From contig CAMWJF010000002.1 in assembly GCA_947174505.1 (NCBI GenBank), positions 62,001 to 126,000 on the forward strand: a stretch of DNA of 64,000 nucleotides, written 5' to 3'. Positions 1 to 8,754 of the stretch are shown here, one piece after another. The translations under genes were made by a program, and so were the position numbers. The DNA is from an uncultured Lachnospiraceae bacterium. GTDB lineage: Bacteria; Bacillota; Clostridia; Lachnospirales; Lachnospiraceae. A model generated the notes under the pieces. The model did not search any database. It saw only the letters and a program-made list of their open reading frames with translations, and was not told where the DNA came from. The stretch's first letter is position 1. Each line of letters starts with the position of its first letter.

Positions 1-60
1 GGATAATGCTGACAATAAAGTGAATTAATCAGCGTTTCCCTAGAAAGGCAATTCTCAGAC

Positions 61-96
61 AATAAGAATCGCCCACATAAGTGGGAGTTTCTTATT
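61..96. terminator. bidirectional hairpin beyond the SH3-protein gene
   Basis: Arms AATAAGAA-tcg-CCCAC and GTGGG-agt-TTCTTATT surround a 4-base ATAA loop. The hairpin lies about 65 bases beyond the stop of the leftward SH3-domain gene, so it probably ends that transcript. It may also end a transcript entering from the left edge. Confidence 0.5.
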
Positions 97-160
97 GTCC
101 TATATGGTTATAAAAGTATTAACTAATGGTAATTTGTATATTTACAGGATAGTAACTGAA

Positions 161-586
161 TTATCTACTCAACTGTTTTATATATTGACTTGATACGTAT
201 CCCCCTATTCTTTTACCTGTGTGACAATCATCACCATATACGTAATCCCATCCGGGCGGACAAGCCGGAGTCACATACGGCATATCAAGAGCAGCTCCGT
301 TTGCAAACTGTCCAATGACAGAATAGTTTGTTCCCGGTCCGCTACGTACATTGAGATTACCGCCCTCTGTTATTACTACAAACGCAATCCTAGGCTGCAC
401 CTGCGCAGATGAACCAGCCGGTATATTGGCTAATTCCAATACCTCGGATTTAACTTCACTCTGTTCCTTCATCCTTTCTGACATAACCGGGTTTTCTGCC
501 GCAAAACAAAGCTGTGAACACATCAGCACACATAATAACGAAGTGGCTAAAAACTTAAGTGATTTTTTCAAATACCCTGTATCCAT
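161..586 (-). CDS. secreted bacterial SH3-domain protein
   Basis: Protein of 141 aa with an N-terminal signal peptide: lysines followed by a hydrophobic stretch ending near Ala-29. A C-terminal bacterial SH3 (SH3_3) domain at about residues 68-140 contains the family hallmark LNVRSGPG. Two cysteines (in PACPPG and DDCHTG) could form a disulfide. It is probably exported and binds cell wall or another surface ligand. Its start overlaps the 3' end of the upstream lipoprotein gene by 32 bases, so the two are probably co-transcribed and coupled. A TTG at 571, preceded by AGGG, is an alternative start. Confidence 0.7.
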   Translation of the reverse strand: MDTGYLKKSLKFLATSLLCVLMCSQLCFAAENPVMSERMKEQSEVKSEVLELANIPAGSSAQVQPRIAFVVITEGGNLNVRSGPGTNYSVIGQFANGAALDMPYVTPACPPGWDYVYGDDCHTGKRIGGYVSSQYIKQLSR

Positions 587-1679
587 CCTGCATATAACTG
601 ACTACTCCATTATTGGCACTCAACCTTAAATCTTTACAAAATTTTTCATCTTCAAAAGTTCTACCTATTTCGCTTCCTCCCTCCCATTTTATTTTTACCA
701 ACGTACAGTCATCTCCGTCTACATAAAATCCAAATATATATTGCTCATCAAAAGTACCATAATTTATATACCTATTGTCGTTTTCCGACATATCATAAAG
801 AATACTTGGCTCCTCAGTATCCCATTTCTTAAGTAAAATATCATTTTCTAAATCTTTATAAATAATACCCCTGTCACTAATTAATACATCACTTCTACAT
901 TGATCAAGAGTATCTATTTTCTTCCCTGATTTCGTATCATAAACTGTTATTTCCTTTTTTTGTTCATCAAAATAGAGTAACTTTTGATACTCGAATATCA
1001 TGGTTACATACCCAAATAAAAGATTATTTATATCTGTGTGTGAAATACCACAATTATCTAATATCTGATATACAATGTTATCTCCTTCTTCAATTTCTTC
1101 CAAGTTCGCATCAATAACCTCATAAGCTTCACAAAAATCATATTCAGAGAAGTAAATTATGTTCTGGTGCGCATAAATACTGTTTATACTCCACATAGAT
1201 TCTGTCCAATCCATTAGTTTTTCCTCAAAATGTCTGGTTAAATCCATACGGAAAAATCCTGGGGCCTTTACCAGATCTGAAGGATATCTAATATAATAGA
1301 TATAATCATTATCACAGTTGCCAAACATGACATTGCCTTCAGCTATCTTTTCTTTTGTCAGCAGATCTTTTCTCATTCGTTTAATACCATCTGCATCTGA
1401 AAAATAGAAATAATCGTCATAAAATTTTACAGCATTATAAATATTGTTATTATTATCTTTTATTATCTCTGCCTCAATATAATCATCTGTCTGGTTTTCT
1501 TCTTCAATGTTCAAAGAGGTTTTTTCCAGCTCATTCACCTGTATGGCTTCTTCTATATCCTGTTCATCTGCTAAAGCCAGTGTCTCTTTGTCTTTAACAC
1601 CACAACCACATAAAAAGAGAGAATAGGCAAGTATAATGCACACCGCATATAACAAATATTTTCCTTTAAGTAAACGCAT
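555..1679 (-). CDS. lipoprotein with beta-propeller-like repeats (DUF5050-like)
   Basis: Protein of 374 aa. A hydrophobic N-terminus ends in the lipobox LCGC, so it should be a lipid-anchored extracytoplasmic protein. The body is rich in short motifs of the type YFSDADGIKRM, YYIRYP and GIIYKD, which resembles the repeated six-bladed architecture of DUF5050-type proteins. No catalytic motif was recognised and the ligand is unknown. The start is the second Met of the longest frame, because AGGAGG lies nine bases before it. It overlaps the SH3-protein gene downstream, suggesting a two-gene surface-protein operon. Confidence 0.55.
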   Translation of the reverse strand: MRLLKGKYLLYAVCIILAYSLFLCGCGVKDKETLALADEQDIEEAIQVNELEKTSLNIEEENQTDDYIEAEIIKDNNNNIYNAVKFYDDYFYFSDADGIKRMRKDLLTKEKIAEGNVMFGNCDNDYIYYIRYPSDLVKAPGFFRMDLTRHFEEKLMDWTESMWSINSIYAHQNIIYFSEYDFCEAYEVIDANLEEIEEGDNIVYQILDNCGISHTDINNLLFGYVTMIFEYQKLLYFDEQKKEITVYDTKSGKKIDTLDQCRSDVLISDRGIIYKDLENDILLKKWDTEEPSILYDMSENDNRYINYGTFDEQYIFGFYVDGDDCTLVKIKWEGGSEIGRTFEDEKFCKDLRLSANNGVVSYMQDGYRVFEKIT

Positions 1680-1804
1680 ACTTGTGTTCCTCCTCAAACT
1701 CCTTGATCCTGAAAATCCGATGAATTAAGAGCCCCTACTTCTTGCAGCTGATCCGGCAAGAGGCTGATCCACATCGTATATCCGCTGGCCACAGAAATTT
1801 AGCA

Positions 1805-2068
1805 TTATTCTGTTGTACCATTTATTCCTAACGCAAACAATCTGCTCCAGCAATTTTTCATATGACTGAATAGATACTGTGCCTCATCATAAACATAATT
1901 GCGAAACCCGCCATCCTTACTATTGTCAGTCGAATAGTTCTGAAAATACTCCTTAATTTGTTCCCATATGGATGTATCATTTCCATTGTTGTTCATTTTC
2001 TCAAACAATATCTGCAAACCTTGCCGGTGTTCTTCCGACAGCAATTTGTCTGACAAGTATCGAAGCAC
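1805..2068 (-). CDS. small hypothetical protein, possibly a gene fragment
   Basis: An 87-codon frame beginning with GTG and lacking a clear ribosome binding site. The predicted protein is soluble, with aromatic residues in its C-terminal half (EYFQNYS, YDEAQYLF). An in-frame stop lies only a few codons upstream of the GTG, so the frame could be the 3' end of a gene whose 5' part has been lost. It matches no family I recognise. Codon composition looks natural, but expression is doubtful. Confidence 0.3.
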   Translation of the reverse strand: MLRYLSDKLLSEEHRQGLQILFEKMNNNGNDTSIWEQIKEYFQNYSTDNSKDGGFRNYVYDEAQYLFSHMKNCWSRLFALGINGTTE

Positions 2069-2285
2069 TGCTACAAACTATTCCAGTCCCGTTATCGCTT
2101 CGCTTTCTGACTGGAAAATTTATATTTTTCTCCAACTGGACGAACAACCATCTGCATTGTATATTGACATTGGCTTCGGCTCAAACTACAGAATACCAAA
2201 ACCCCCAGAACTACAATATCGTAGTTCTGGGGATAGTGTACCACATATATACGCACGTGTCAAGTCATCCCAACATATTCATTAA
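2069..2285. other. non-coding stretch with a 12-bp perfect hairpin
   Basis: There is no credible gene between the small ORF and the M56 gene. All leftward frames here are short and interrupted, consistent with decayed sequence. The one clear structure is an inverted repeat with arms CCCCAGAACTAC (2203-2214) and GTAGTTCTGGGG (2221-2232) around a 6-base loop. A T-run does not follow directly on either strand, so it is not an obvious intrinsic terminator, although it sits just beyond the M56 stop codon. Confidence 0.4.
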
Positions 2286-3599
2286 TCAATGTGTGCATTT
2301 AGTGGATGTTTCCGTATGGGAATATCCTTTGCTCCTCAACTCTCCGCATTTGCTACACCTTTCTGCATGATAATAATCCGTCTTACAGCTTCCATCTGTG
2401 TTTTTTTGATGCACTTTGGTATATCCACTCACAAAATTATGTATACAACCTGCTCTTTCCGTGTTGCTGTTCTGTTCAACTGACAGATCATAATAGATAC
2501 CGTCTTCGCCCACGAATTCTACAAAGTCCAATACCTTATTTTCTGAATACCGTAACTCTTTTGCAACAAACATTTTTGTATTTTGCTCATCCAGGTATGC
2601 CTTTATGAAATCAGCATCCCCACTTACCACCCGTGGATTCTCATAAGCACAGACTGTCAAAGAACCCCCGAACAAAATAGCTACTCCCAATAGCAGCGAA
2701 ATCACTCTCTCAACTCTTTTCCTTTTGCCACTCTCCAACATGCTAATCAACCTCCATTTAATCATTTTTTTGCTTCCGCCCAAGTATGTCTGGTATTGCC
2801 TTTTGCCAACTGCACCATCCTGCGACATATCGATAATTAACTTACCATATTTTTTTCTTCCTTCTTTATCCATGTTTTGCACCAGAATGGCATCACAGCT
2901 CTGTTCACAGTAAGCAGACATTACATAAAAGTATAGATATGCCAATGGGTTAAACCAGTGAATAAGCACGGCAAACAGACCAATATACCGCCACGCAACA
3001 TCGGCTCTCTTCGCATGGATCAGTTCATGTTTAAGACTGTAATAGATTTCTTCCTCCGTCATTCCTCCTTCTGGTATAATGACATATTTTCGGAACACTC
3101 CTATTGTGCAGACGGTATCCGCGCTATTGGCACACAATAGAGCTATACTTTTTTTGATCCCTAATTCCTTTTTCACTCTGTCAAATATTGCCAGATAATT
3201 TGACTGATTCATTTGCGGGTTTTCTGCTAATGCTTTCACCTTTTGATACATTTGCATATTTTTCATAAATACAAGCAACAACCCACACACCCAGACAATC
3301 CAAATCACAATTATGTATGTCTGAAAGTTTATATGGCGCCTCCCATTTTCTTCAATCCCTATGACATTCTCAATCGAAATATCTGTCATATTCCACTGTC
3401 CCGGAATGCCTAATACGTGAAACAACCTGTATTTATACTCGCTGTTGTATTTAGGCAATGGCAGACAGAAGAAAAGCAGATTAAGTTTGAGCATATTGTA
3501 CACCCATGCAGGAGAAACCACCTTCTTCCCCAGAACCGCACACAGCAAAATGGCAAGAAATACCACACTTCCGCTCAAAGACATTGCCAGAATAAGCAT
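2286..3599 (-). CDS. BlaR1/MecR1-like M56 membrane metallopeptidase
   Basis: Protein of 437 aa with N-terminal transmembrane helices, then a zinc-metallopeptidase domain with the HEXXH-type motif HELIH in SLKHELIHAKRADV, a downstream Glu in SAYCEQSCDA, and another membrane segment near residue 310. The roughly 120-residue C-terminal part is presumably extracytoplasmic. Members sense cell-envelope stress or antibiotics and trigger removal of a BlaI-type repressor. It starts with ATG after GGGAGGATATGTA. The normal partner BlaI gene is absent; only a stub-like sequence lies immediately upstream. Confidence 0.8.
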   Translation of the reverse strand: MLILAMSLSGSVVFLAILLCAVLGKKVVSPAWVYNMLKLNLLFFCLPLPKYNSEYKYRLFHVLGIPGQWNMTDISIENVIGIEENGRRHINFQTYIIVIWIVWVCGLLLVFMKNMQMYQKVKALAENPQMNQSNYLAIFDRVKKELGIKKSIALLCANSADTVCTIGVFRKYVIIPEGGMTEEEIYYSLKHELIHAKRADVAWRYIGLFAVLIHWFNPLAYLYFYVMSAYCEQSCDAILVQNMDKEGRKKYGKLIIDMSQDGAVGKRQYQTYLGGSKKMIKWRLISMLESGKRKRVERVISLLLGVAILFGGSLTVCAYENPRVVSGDADFIKAYLDEQNTKMFVAKELRYSENKVLDFVEFVGEDGIYYDLSVEQNSNTERAGCIHNFVSGYTKVHQKNTDGSCKTDYYHAERCSKCGELRSKGYSHTETSTKCTH

Positions 3600-3711
3600 T
3601 ACATATCCTCCCGGAATCTTCTCCGTTCATCCGCCTCTTTTCCGAATCCTCTCCAAACCTTACCTCTTTTTCGGAGTCAGAAAGTAATATTTCATTCCTA
3701 TTCACCTCCAT
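3600..3711 (-). pseudogene. probable remnant of a blaI repressor gene
   Basis: The leftward frame from ATG at 3711 begins with residues resembling a BlaI N-terminus (EILLSDSEKEV; compare KISDAELEILEVLW in the intact BlaI at 40.9-41.2 kb). It then loses all similarity and has no winged-helix domain. It lies exactly where blaI normally precedes an M56 gene. In another frame, GGAGGTGAATAGGA precedes an 11-codon mini-ORF (3660-3695). The simplest reading is an internal deletion that removed most of blaI; a leader peptide is the alternative. Confidence 0.35.
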
Positions 3712-4058
3712 TCCGAAGCGTCATCTAACTGAACTCATTCAGTTTGTTGAACCAAACTGCTCATCTGTGAGTTTGTTCATCCTTTGACCCTCTCTTTCTT
3801 TATAGTACTACGCTCATGTGAACGCGTCAATACAAAAATATATACCGTCTTCTTCTATTCGGTTTTCCGTTTATTGCATCCCTTTGTTTTTATTGACACA
3901 GCCATTCCCCTCTGTTACACTTTATCTAACACATTTGGGATATCATCTTTTAGTGGGAAGTCATTCCGGCTTCGCTTTGACAATCCCCATGTATAAAACA
4001 AAATATCACAGCCCACAAAGCCGAATCACTCTCGATAAACCTTGGAGGAAGATGAATC
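3712..4058. other. intergenic divergent control region
   Basis: About 350 bases separate the leftward blaI-stub/M56 genes from the rightward restriction-modification operon. The stretch is AT-rich and holds the 58-bp dyad-containing repeat (3724-3781). The rest must contain the promoters of both units, but I see no convincing full -35/-10 pair. The methyltransferase ribosome site GGAGGA lies near 4043. Confidence 0.5.
3724..3781. repeat. 58-bp dispersed repeat, copy 1
   Basis: This 58-base sequence matches 61509-61566 without gaps, with about ten mismatches. It begins with the dyad AACTGAACTCATTCAGTT (perfect in copy 2, AACTGAACTCGTTCAGTT) and contains further GTTGAAC and GTTCATC half-site-like motifs. 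Both copies lie upstream of leftward genes and in the same orientation. It could be a repressor operator or a short mobile palindromic element. Confidence 0.6.
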
Positions 4059-5243
4059 ATGGCATTCACACATATTGACTGTTTTAGTGGACCCGGAGGA
4101 ATCTGCACGGGATTGCACGCGGCCGGATTTGATACCAAAGTAGCCATCGAATATATTAAAAGCTGTGTAGACACATACGCAGCCAACCATCCGACGGTAC
4201 ACGTTATTCACTCTGATATAAGAAATGTTACAGCCGAACAGCTTTCGCCTTACATACCGCAGGGCGGAATTGATCTGGTTACGTCGGGAATGCCCTGTGA
4301 AACCTTTTCTACTGCCGGAAATACCTCCCGCTCTTTTTATGATGACAGGCAGTTTCTTTTCCGTGAAGGGATCCGCATTGCCAGAATTACCAATGCAAAA
4401 ATGATTCTATTTGAAAATGTGCCAGCCATCACGACTAAAACGGTAGAAAAAAATTCAAAAAAGCTTATCGTAGACATGTTAAAAGACGAGTTGGAGGAAT
4501 CCGGTTATACGAATTATAAGGAGTTTATATTAAATGCGGTAGATTACGGAGTCCCCCAACGAAGAAACCGTTTTTTTATTCTTGCCACAAAAGATAAAAA
4601 TCTCACGCTGTCTTATCCAAAAGCTACTTGCGATAAGGCTGTCACAGTGAAGGACGCATTGTGCGGACTCCCGAACGTTGTGCCTAATTCTGATACCGAG
4701 AAGAAATCTTATACCCGGGCAAAATCAGACTATGCTCAATTGATGCGGGATAATGAATTCTGGAGAATCAATGCTGGTACAGCGGATAGACTGACCTATC
4801 ATATGCCAATGAGGCACAGGGCCTGCACGCTGGAAAGATTTTCCCTGCTCAAACAGGGTGAAAGCTTAAAGGATTTATTCGAACGGTATGTAGGTACAGA
4901 GCGGGAAAAATTGCAGGAAAGGCGTGTATTGCCCAAAAAAATGTTTATCAAACGCAATTACCGGCTAAAATCCAACGAACCTTCCCCCACAGTAACAAGC
5001 CATTGTCTGGATGAGTTTGTCCACCCGAAATACGACAGGGCACTGACCGTCAGGGAATGCGCCAGACTACAGTCCTTTCCTGACTGTTATAATTTTTCTG
5101 GGGGGCCATATCTCGTGCCCCATGTCGATCGCGAAATACAGGATAAGTATGAGCAGATTGGCGATGCAGTTCCGCCGCTTTTAGCTTACGCGTGGGGAAC
5201 AGAACTGAACAAACTTTTAGCGGAGTATAATAATGAAAAATAA
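4059..5243 (+). CDS. type II DNA (cytosine-5) methyltransferase
   Basis: Protein of 394 aa with the ordered m5C-MTase motifs: I (DCFSGPGGICTG, SAM binding), IV (SGMPCETFS, catalytic Cys-80), VI (FENVPAI), VIII (PQRRNRFFIL), a variable target-recognition region at about residues 190-300, then IX and X (QIGDAVPPLLA). It methylates a cytosine in the sequence cut by the adjacent nuclease; by association that is probably WCCGGW. GGAGGA precedes the ATG. It overlaps the endonuclease gene by 11 bases, so translation is likely coupled. Confidence 0.93.
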   Translation: MAFTHIDCFSGPGGICTGLHAAGFDTKVAIEYIKSCVDTYAANHPTVHVIHSDIRNVTAEQLSPYIPQGGIDLVTSGMPCETFSTAGNTSRSFYDDRQFLFREGIRIARITNAKMILFENVPAITTKTVEKNSKKLIVDMLKDELEESGYTNYKEFILNAVDYGVPQRRNRFFILATKDKNLTLSYPKATCDKAVTVKDALCGLPNVVPNSDTEKKSYTRAKSDYAQLMRDNEFWRINAGTADRLTYHMPMRHRACTLERFSLLKQGESLKDLFERYVGTEREKLQERRVLPKKMFIKRNYRLKSNEPSPTVTSHCLDEFVHPKYDRALTVRECARLQSFPDCYNFSGGPYLVPHVDREIQDKYEQIGDAVPPLLAYAWGTELNKLLAEYNNEK

Positions 5244-6099
5244 TTCAGATTATTTAGCCTTTTGTAAAAGCACTTATACGAAAACCTGGAACGAAGCATA
5301 TTTTATAGAATGCCGAGGAAAAAATTCCCAATCTGCAAAACTGGCGGCTCAGAGAAAAGCAATTGATACCACGCTCGTCGAGTCCCTGCTACATTATGCA
5401 GATATCGTTTCTGAAGATGAAATCTGGAAAAATATAGCTTTAGTCCACAAACTTAATGTAGCTAATTTATCAGATTTTGATATTTCAGAAGATGAACAGG
5501 CAAATGTCCTGGAACGTTGTCTTTCCGCTCACCAAAGTTGGATAAAATCAAGCGGACATTCTTTTGAGCGCTATATCGCCAGTATTGACAATAACGAATT
5601 GCAGGAAAATGAAATCAGATTTATTTTACAATCGGATCTGACTAAAATGATTAAAGAAGGATCCCTGACCAATACGCCTGACGATATCAGGGGGCTTAAT
5701 TCTTGGGGAAAGGACTTTGACTTATATGCAATACAGTCGATACATGGAGATGTTCATGTATTTGGATGCATCCAGTCAAAAACAAGTATCCGCGACAGGG
5801 TCGGAAGAGATGTCAATTTTTCAAGAAACGCCATGGAAGGATTATTCTGGTCAGTGGCAGTTACATTGGACGGTTCTTTCCTGAATATGGATGAATTTAA
5901 GCATATGGTAAATGGCGGTGGATCTTATCCTGTCAACGGGTGGCACGGCATGTATGCTATGTCAGGTATTTCAGAAAGCAATGACAGAATTTACAAGGTC
6001 AATGATACCCTCGATTTATTTGTTACACACGCCATTAAAGCCGCCAAACAGTTTATAGCCGACAGACGGATGCTGACAGCGTCCTGGAAAGCGGAATAG
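5233..6099 (+). CDS. type II restriction endonuclease, BsaWI-like
   Basis: Protein of 288 aa. The active-site region DFDLYAIQ (Asp-163) followed by VFGCIQSKTSIRDR (Lys-183) fits a variant PD-(D/E)XK core. It closely resembles, from memory, the BsaWI family of CCGG-cutting enzymes, as do the downstream segments LDGSFLNM, MVNGG and NGWHGMY. BsaWI recognises W^CCGGW, so that specificity is inferred here. Length matches the family (about 275 aa). The gene overlaps the methyltransferase and is followed 13 bases later by vsr, giving a complete restriction-modification operon. Confidence 0.85.
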   Translation: MKNNSDYLAFCKSTYTKTWNEAYFIECRGKNSQSAKLAAQRKAIDTTLVESLLHYADIVSEDEIWKNIALVHKLNVANLSDFDISEDEQANVLERCLSAHQSWIKSSGHSFERYIASIDNNELQENEIRFILQSDLTKMIKEGSLTNTPDDIRGLNSWGKDFDLYAIQSIHGDVHVFGCIQSKTSIRDRVGRDVNFSRNAMEGLFWSVAVTLDGSFLNMDEFKHMVNGGGSYPVNGWHGMYAMSGISESNDRIYKVNDTLDLFVTHAIKAAKQFIADRRMLTASWKAE

Positions 6100-6112
6100 G
6101 GAGACGCCGGAA

Positions 6113-6577
6113 GTGGACAGACTTACCAAGGAGCAGCGCCGGAAAAATATGCAGCATATCAGGTCGCGTGATACAAAAATCGAGCTGATCCTGCGTAAAA
6201 TGCTCTGGCAGAAAGGCATCCGATACAGGAAGAATTATAAGGAGCTTCCGGGATCTCCGGATATTGCCATTACCAAATATAAAATTGCGATCTTCTGTGA
6301 TGGTGAATTTTTTCATGGAAAAGACTGGGAAGTTTTAAAACCAAGATTACAGAAGGGCGCCAACAGCGAATTTTGGATTTCAAAGATATCCCGCAACAAG
6401 GAACGGGATGAGGAAATAAACAAAAAATTACTGTTTGCAGGATGGACCGTCATTCGGTTCTGGGGTGATGAGATCAAAAAGCATCCTGACGAATGCGTAA
6501 AGGTAATAGAAGAAGCAATATTTGACATTGTACAGTCGGACAACCTCGTAGAGGATGATTTCGATAAGCAGGAGTAA
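6113..6577 (+). CDS. vsr: very short patch repair endonuclease (Vsr)
   Basis: Protein of 154 aa, GTG start. It has the Vsr hallmarks: MxxIRSRDTKIE near the N-terminus, KELPGSPDIA, and the catalytic stretch FCDGEFFHGKDW with Asp-63 as the likely nicking residue. Vsr nicks 5' of the T in T:G mismatches made by deamination of 5-methylcytosine, and so protects the methyltransferase target sites from mutation. It is the last gene of the restriction-modification operon and is followed by a strong terminator. Confidence 0.92.
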   Translation: MDRLTKEQRRKNMQHIRSRDTKIELILRKMLWQKGIRYRKNYKELPGSPDIAITKYKIAIFCDGEFFHGKDWEVLKPRLQKGANSEFWISKISRNKERDEEINKKLLFAGWTVIRFWGDEIKKHPDECVKVIEEAIFDIVQSDNLVEDDFDKQE

Positions 6578-6594
6578 TCTGACCGCCAATGTAA

Positions 6595-6635
6595 AACCGC
6601 ACGCCCAATCATCTGGGTGTGCGGTCTGTTTTTAT
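6595..6635 (+). terminator. intrinsic terminator of the restriction-modification operon
   Basis: Perfect 12-bp stem ACCGCACGCCCA / TGGGTGTGCGGT with one G-T pair and the loop ATCATC, followed by CTGTTTTTAT. It lies 18 bases after the vsr stop. Confidence 0.85.
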
Positions 6636-6689
6636 CCGTATGCCCGCATATGGAAATCCGCTGCCGATACAATCTGCGGGCCGCGCGGT

Positions 6690-6711
6690 GGGCAGGGAAG
6701 CCTCCCTGCCC
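6690..6711 (-). terminator. hairpin after glgB
   Basis: Nine-bp GC-rich stem GGGCAGGGA / TCCCTGCCC with a 4-base loop, ten bases beyond the leftward glgB stop. There is no T-run after it on the minus strand, so it is only a possible terminator or RNA-stabilising hairpin. Confidence 0.4.
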
Positions 6712-6720
6712 AAATAATCA

Positions 6721-8700
6721 CTAGAAAAGGAATACCGCTGCCGTATAAGGCGGCAGATCAAAGGAAATACTGTAGTCCTTAAAATTGCAAGGCTCCTTCA
6801 CCGCCGCGATCTCAGCGGGAATTACATTTCCGTTTCCGCCGAACCGCTTATCATCGCTGTTTAAAAGCAGCTTATACTTTTTCTTCTTCGGCACCCCGAT
6901 TTTGTAGTTCTCCCATCTCATGGGAGTCATGTTGAGGACAAACATGATGTTATTCTTGCCGGTTTTATCCTTGCGGTAGAAGCTGTATGTACTGCGGTCC
7001 GCATCATCGGCGTTCAGCCACTCAAAGCCCGCCCAGTCGTTATCGATCGTATACATGGCCGGATACTTCCGGTAAAGGGCAAGCAGCTCCTTCACATACT
7101 CGTGCATACCCTTATTCTGCTCTTCGCCAAGCAGATTCCAGTCTAACTCCCTCGTCTCGCTCCACTCTCTCTCCTGACCGAAATCCTGTCCCATAAAGAG
7201 CAGCTTCTTGCCGGAATGTCCTATCATATAGCTGTAGCCCACGCGCAGATTCGCATACTTGTCCACGGGATAGCCGGGCATCTTGTTGACCATGGAGCAT
7301 TTCAGATGCACCACCTCGTCGTGGGAAAGAGGCAGAATATAGTTTTCGCTGTTGTTATAGCTCATGGCGAAAGTCATGGCATAGTGGTTGTTCTTGCGGA
7401 AATACGGGTCGAGCTTCATATATTCGCAGAAGTCATGCATCCACCCCATGTTCCACTTAAAGCTGAAGCCGAGGCCGTCCTCCTCCACCTTGCCGGTCAC
7501 CTTGGGCCACGCCGTGGACTCCTCCGCAATGGTAAGGAACCCGGGGTATGCGCCGTGCACCACGGAATTTAAATGCTTGAAAAACTCGATGGCGTCCAAA
7601 TTTTCGTTGCCGCCGTATTTATTCGGCACCCACTGGCCCGCCTGCTTACTGTAATCCAGATAAAGCATGGAGGCTACGGCGTCAATCCGAATGCCGTCGA
7701 TATGATATTCCCTGATCCAGTAGAGAACATTTGCAATCAGGAAATTCCTGACCTCATTCTTTGCGTAGTTAAATATTTTTGTGCCCCAGTCGGGATGCTC
7801 GCCAATCCTCGGGTCGGGATGCTCAAAGATACACTGTCCGTCGAAGCGGCCCAGCCCGTGAGCGTCAGTCGCAAAATGCGCCGGAACCCAGTCCAGAATA
7901 ACGCCGATTTTGTTTTTGTGAAGCTTGTTGATCAGATACATGAAATCGGCAGGATCTCCGTGTCTGGAGGTGGGAGCGTAATAGCCTGTCACCTGATACC
8001 CCCAGGAACCATCGAACGGATACTCCGCAATGCCCATAAGCTCTACATGGGTATAATGCATCTCCTTCAGGTACTCTACGATCCTGTCCGCAAACTCGCG
8101 GTAGTTATAAAAGCCTTCCTCCGTGCCGTCTGGATGCTTCATCCAGGAACCGATATGGCACTCGTAGATTGCCATGGGTTCTTTATTGTAATCCTTGCCG
8201 TCCCTGTCGGTCATCCAGGCGCTGTCCGACCATTTAAACTTGCTGATATCAAAAGTCCTGGACGCGTTGCCGGGACGCATTTCCGCATAATTCGCAAAAG
8301 GATCCGCCTTATACAGTTTTTCACCCGCAGGAGTGCGGATCAGATACTTGTAAAGCTCGTTCTCGCCCACGCCCGGAATAAAGAGCTTATAGATCCCGCC
8401 GGGACCCAGCTTCTCCATACCATGCTTTTCCTCGTCCCAGCCGTTAAAGGTTCCTATCACATGAACGCTGGCGGCATTGGGCGCCCACACGGCGAAGAAC
8501 ATCCCCTTTACGCCGTTTTCCACAGAAGGATGCGCTCCCAGCTTCTTGTAAATATCATAATGTGTCCCCTGCGCGAACACATACTGGTCGGCCTCGGAGA
8601 TAAATACCTCTTCCGTCGTTTCCTTCTCTACTTTTTTTGGCGTCGTCTTTACCTGCTTTTTCTGCACTCCCGACGACTTACCCGCTTTCTTCACTGCCAT
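6721..8700 (-). CDS. glgB: 1,4-alpha-glucan branching enzyme
   Basis: Protein of 659 aa that makes alpha-1,6 branches in glycogen. It has a CBM48-type N-terminal domain (AVWAPNAASVHVIGTFNGW) and a GH13 barrel with the four conserved regions: DWVPAHF, GIRIDAVASM (catalytic Asp), EES (acid/base Glu) and LSHDEVVH. An all-beta C-terminal domain follows. An unusual 30-residue Lys/Thr-rich leader precedes the CBM48 domain. GGGGGTT precedes the ATG. No other glycogen gene is nearby; the upstream neighbour on the same strand is the TPR/AAA-like protein. Confidence 0.95.
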   Translation of the reverse strand: MAVKKAGKSSGVQKKQVKTTPKKVEKETTEEVFISEADQYVFAQGTHYDIYKKLGAHPSVENGVKGMFFAVWAPNAASVHVIGTFNGWDEEKHGMEKLGPGGIYKLFIPGVGENELYKYLIRTPAGEKLYKADPFANYAEMRPGNASRTFDISKFKWSDSAWMTDRDGKDYNKEPMAIYECHIGSWMKHPDGTEEGFYNYREFADRIVEYLKEMHYTHVELMGIAEYPFDGSWGYQVTGYYAPTSRHGDPADFMYLINKLHKNKIGVILDWVPAHFATDAHGLGRFDGQCIFEHPDPRIGEHPDWGTKIFNYAKNEVRNFLIANVLYWIREYHIDGIRIDAVASMLYLDYSKQAGQWVPNKYGGNENLDAIEFFKHLNSVVHGAYPGFLTIAEESTAWPKVTGKVEEDGLGFSFKWNMGWMHDFCEYMKLDPYFRKNNHYAMTFAMSYNNSENYILPLSHDEVVHLKCSMVNKMPGYPVDKYANLRVGYSYMIGHSGKKLLFMGQDFGQEREWSETRELDWNLLGEEQNKGMHEYVKELLALYRKYPAMYTIDNDWAGFEWLNADDADRSTYSFYRKDKTGKNNIMFVLNMTPMRWENYKIGVPKKKKYKLLLNSDDKRFGGNGNVIPAEIAAVKEPCNFKDYSISFDLPPYTAAVFLF

Positions 8701-8754
8701 AACCTAACCCCCTGTTTTTATTACATTAAGAGTCCACGATAAGCTGCATGGCGT

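Noticed and set aside
2203-2232. Perfect 12-bp hairpin as an intrinsic terminator
   Set aside because: No T-run follows directly on either strand; it could equally be a remnant of a mobile element end, so it is only described.
7573-8742. Long rightward open frame (about 390 codons) opposite glgB
   Set aside because: It is the complementary shadow of a highly conserved branching enzyme, has no ribosome site and no recognisable domain.
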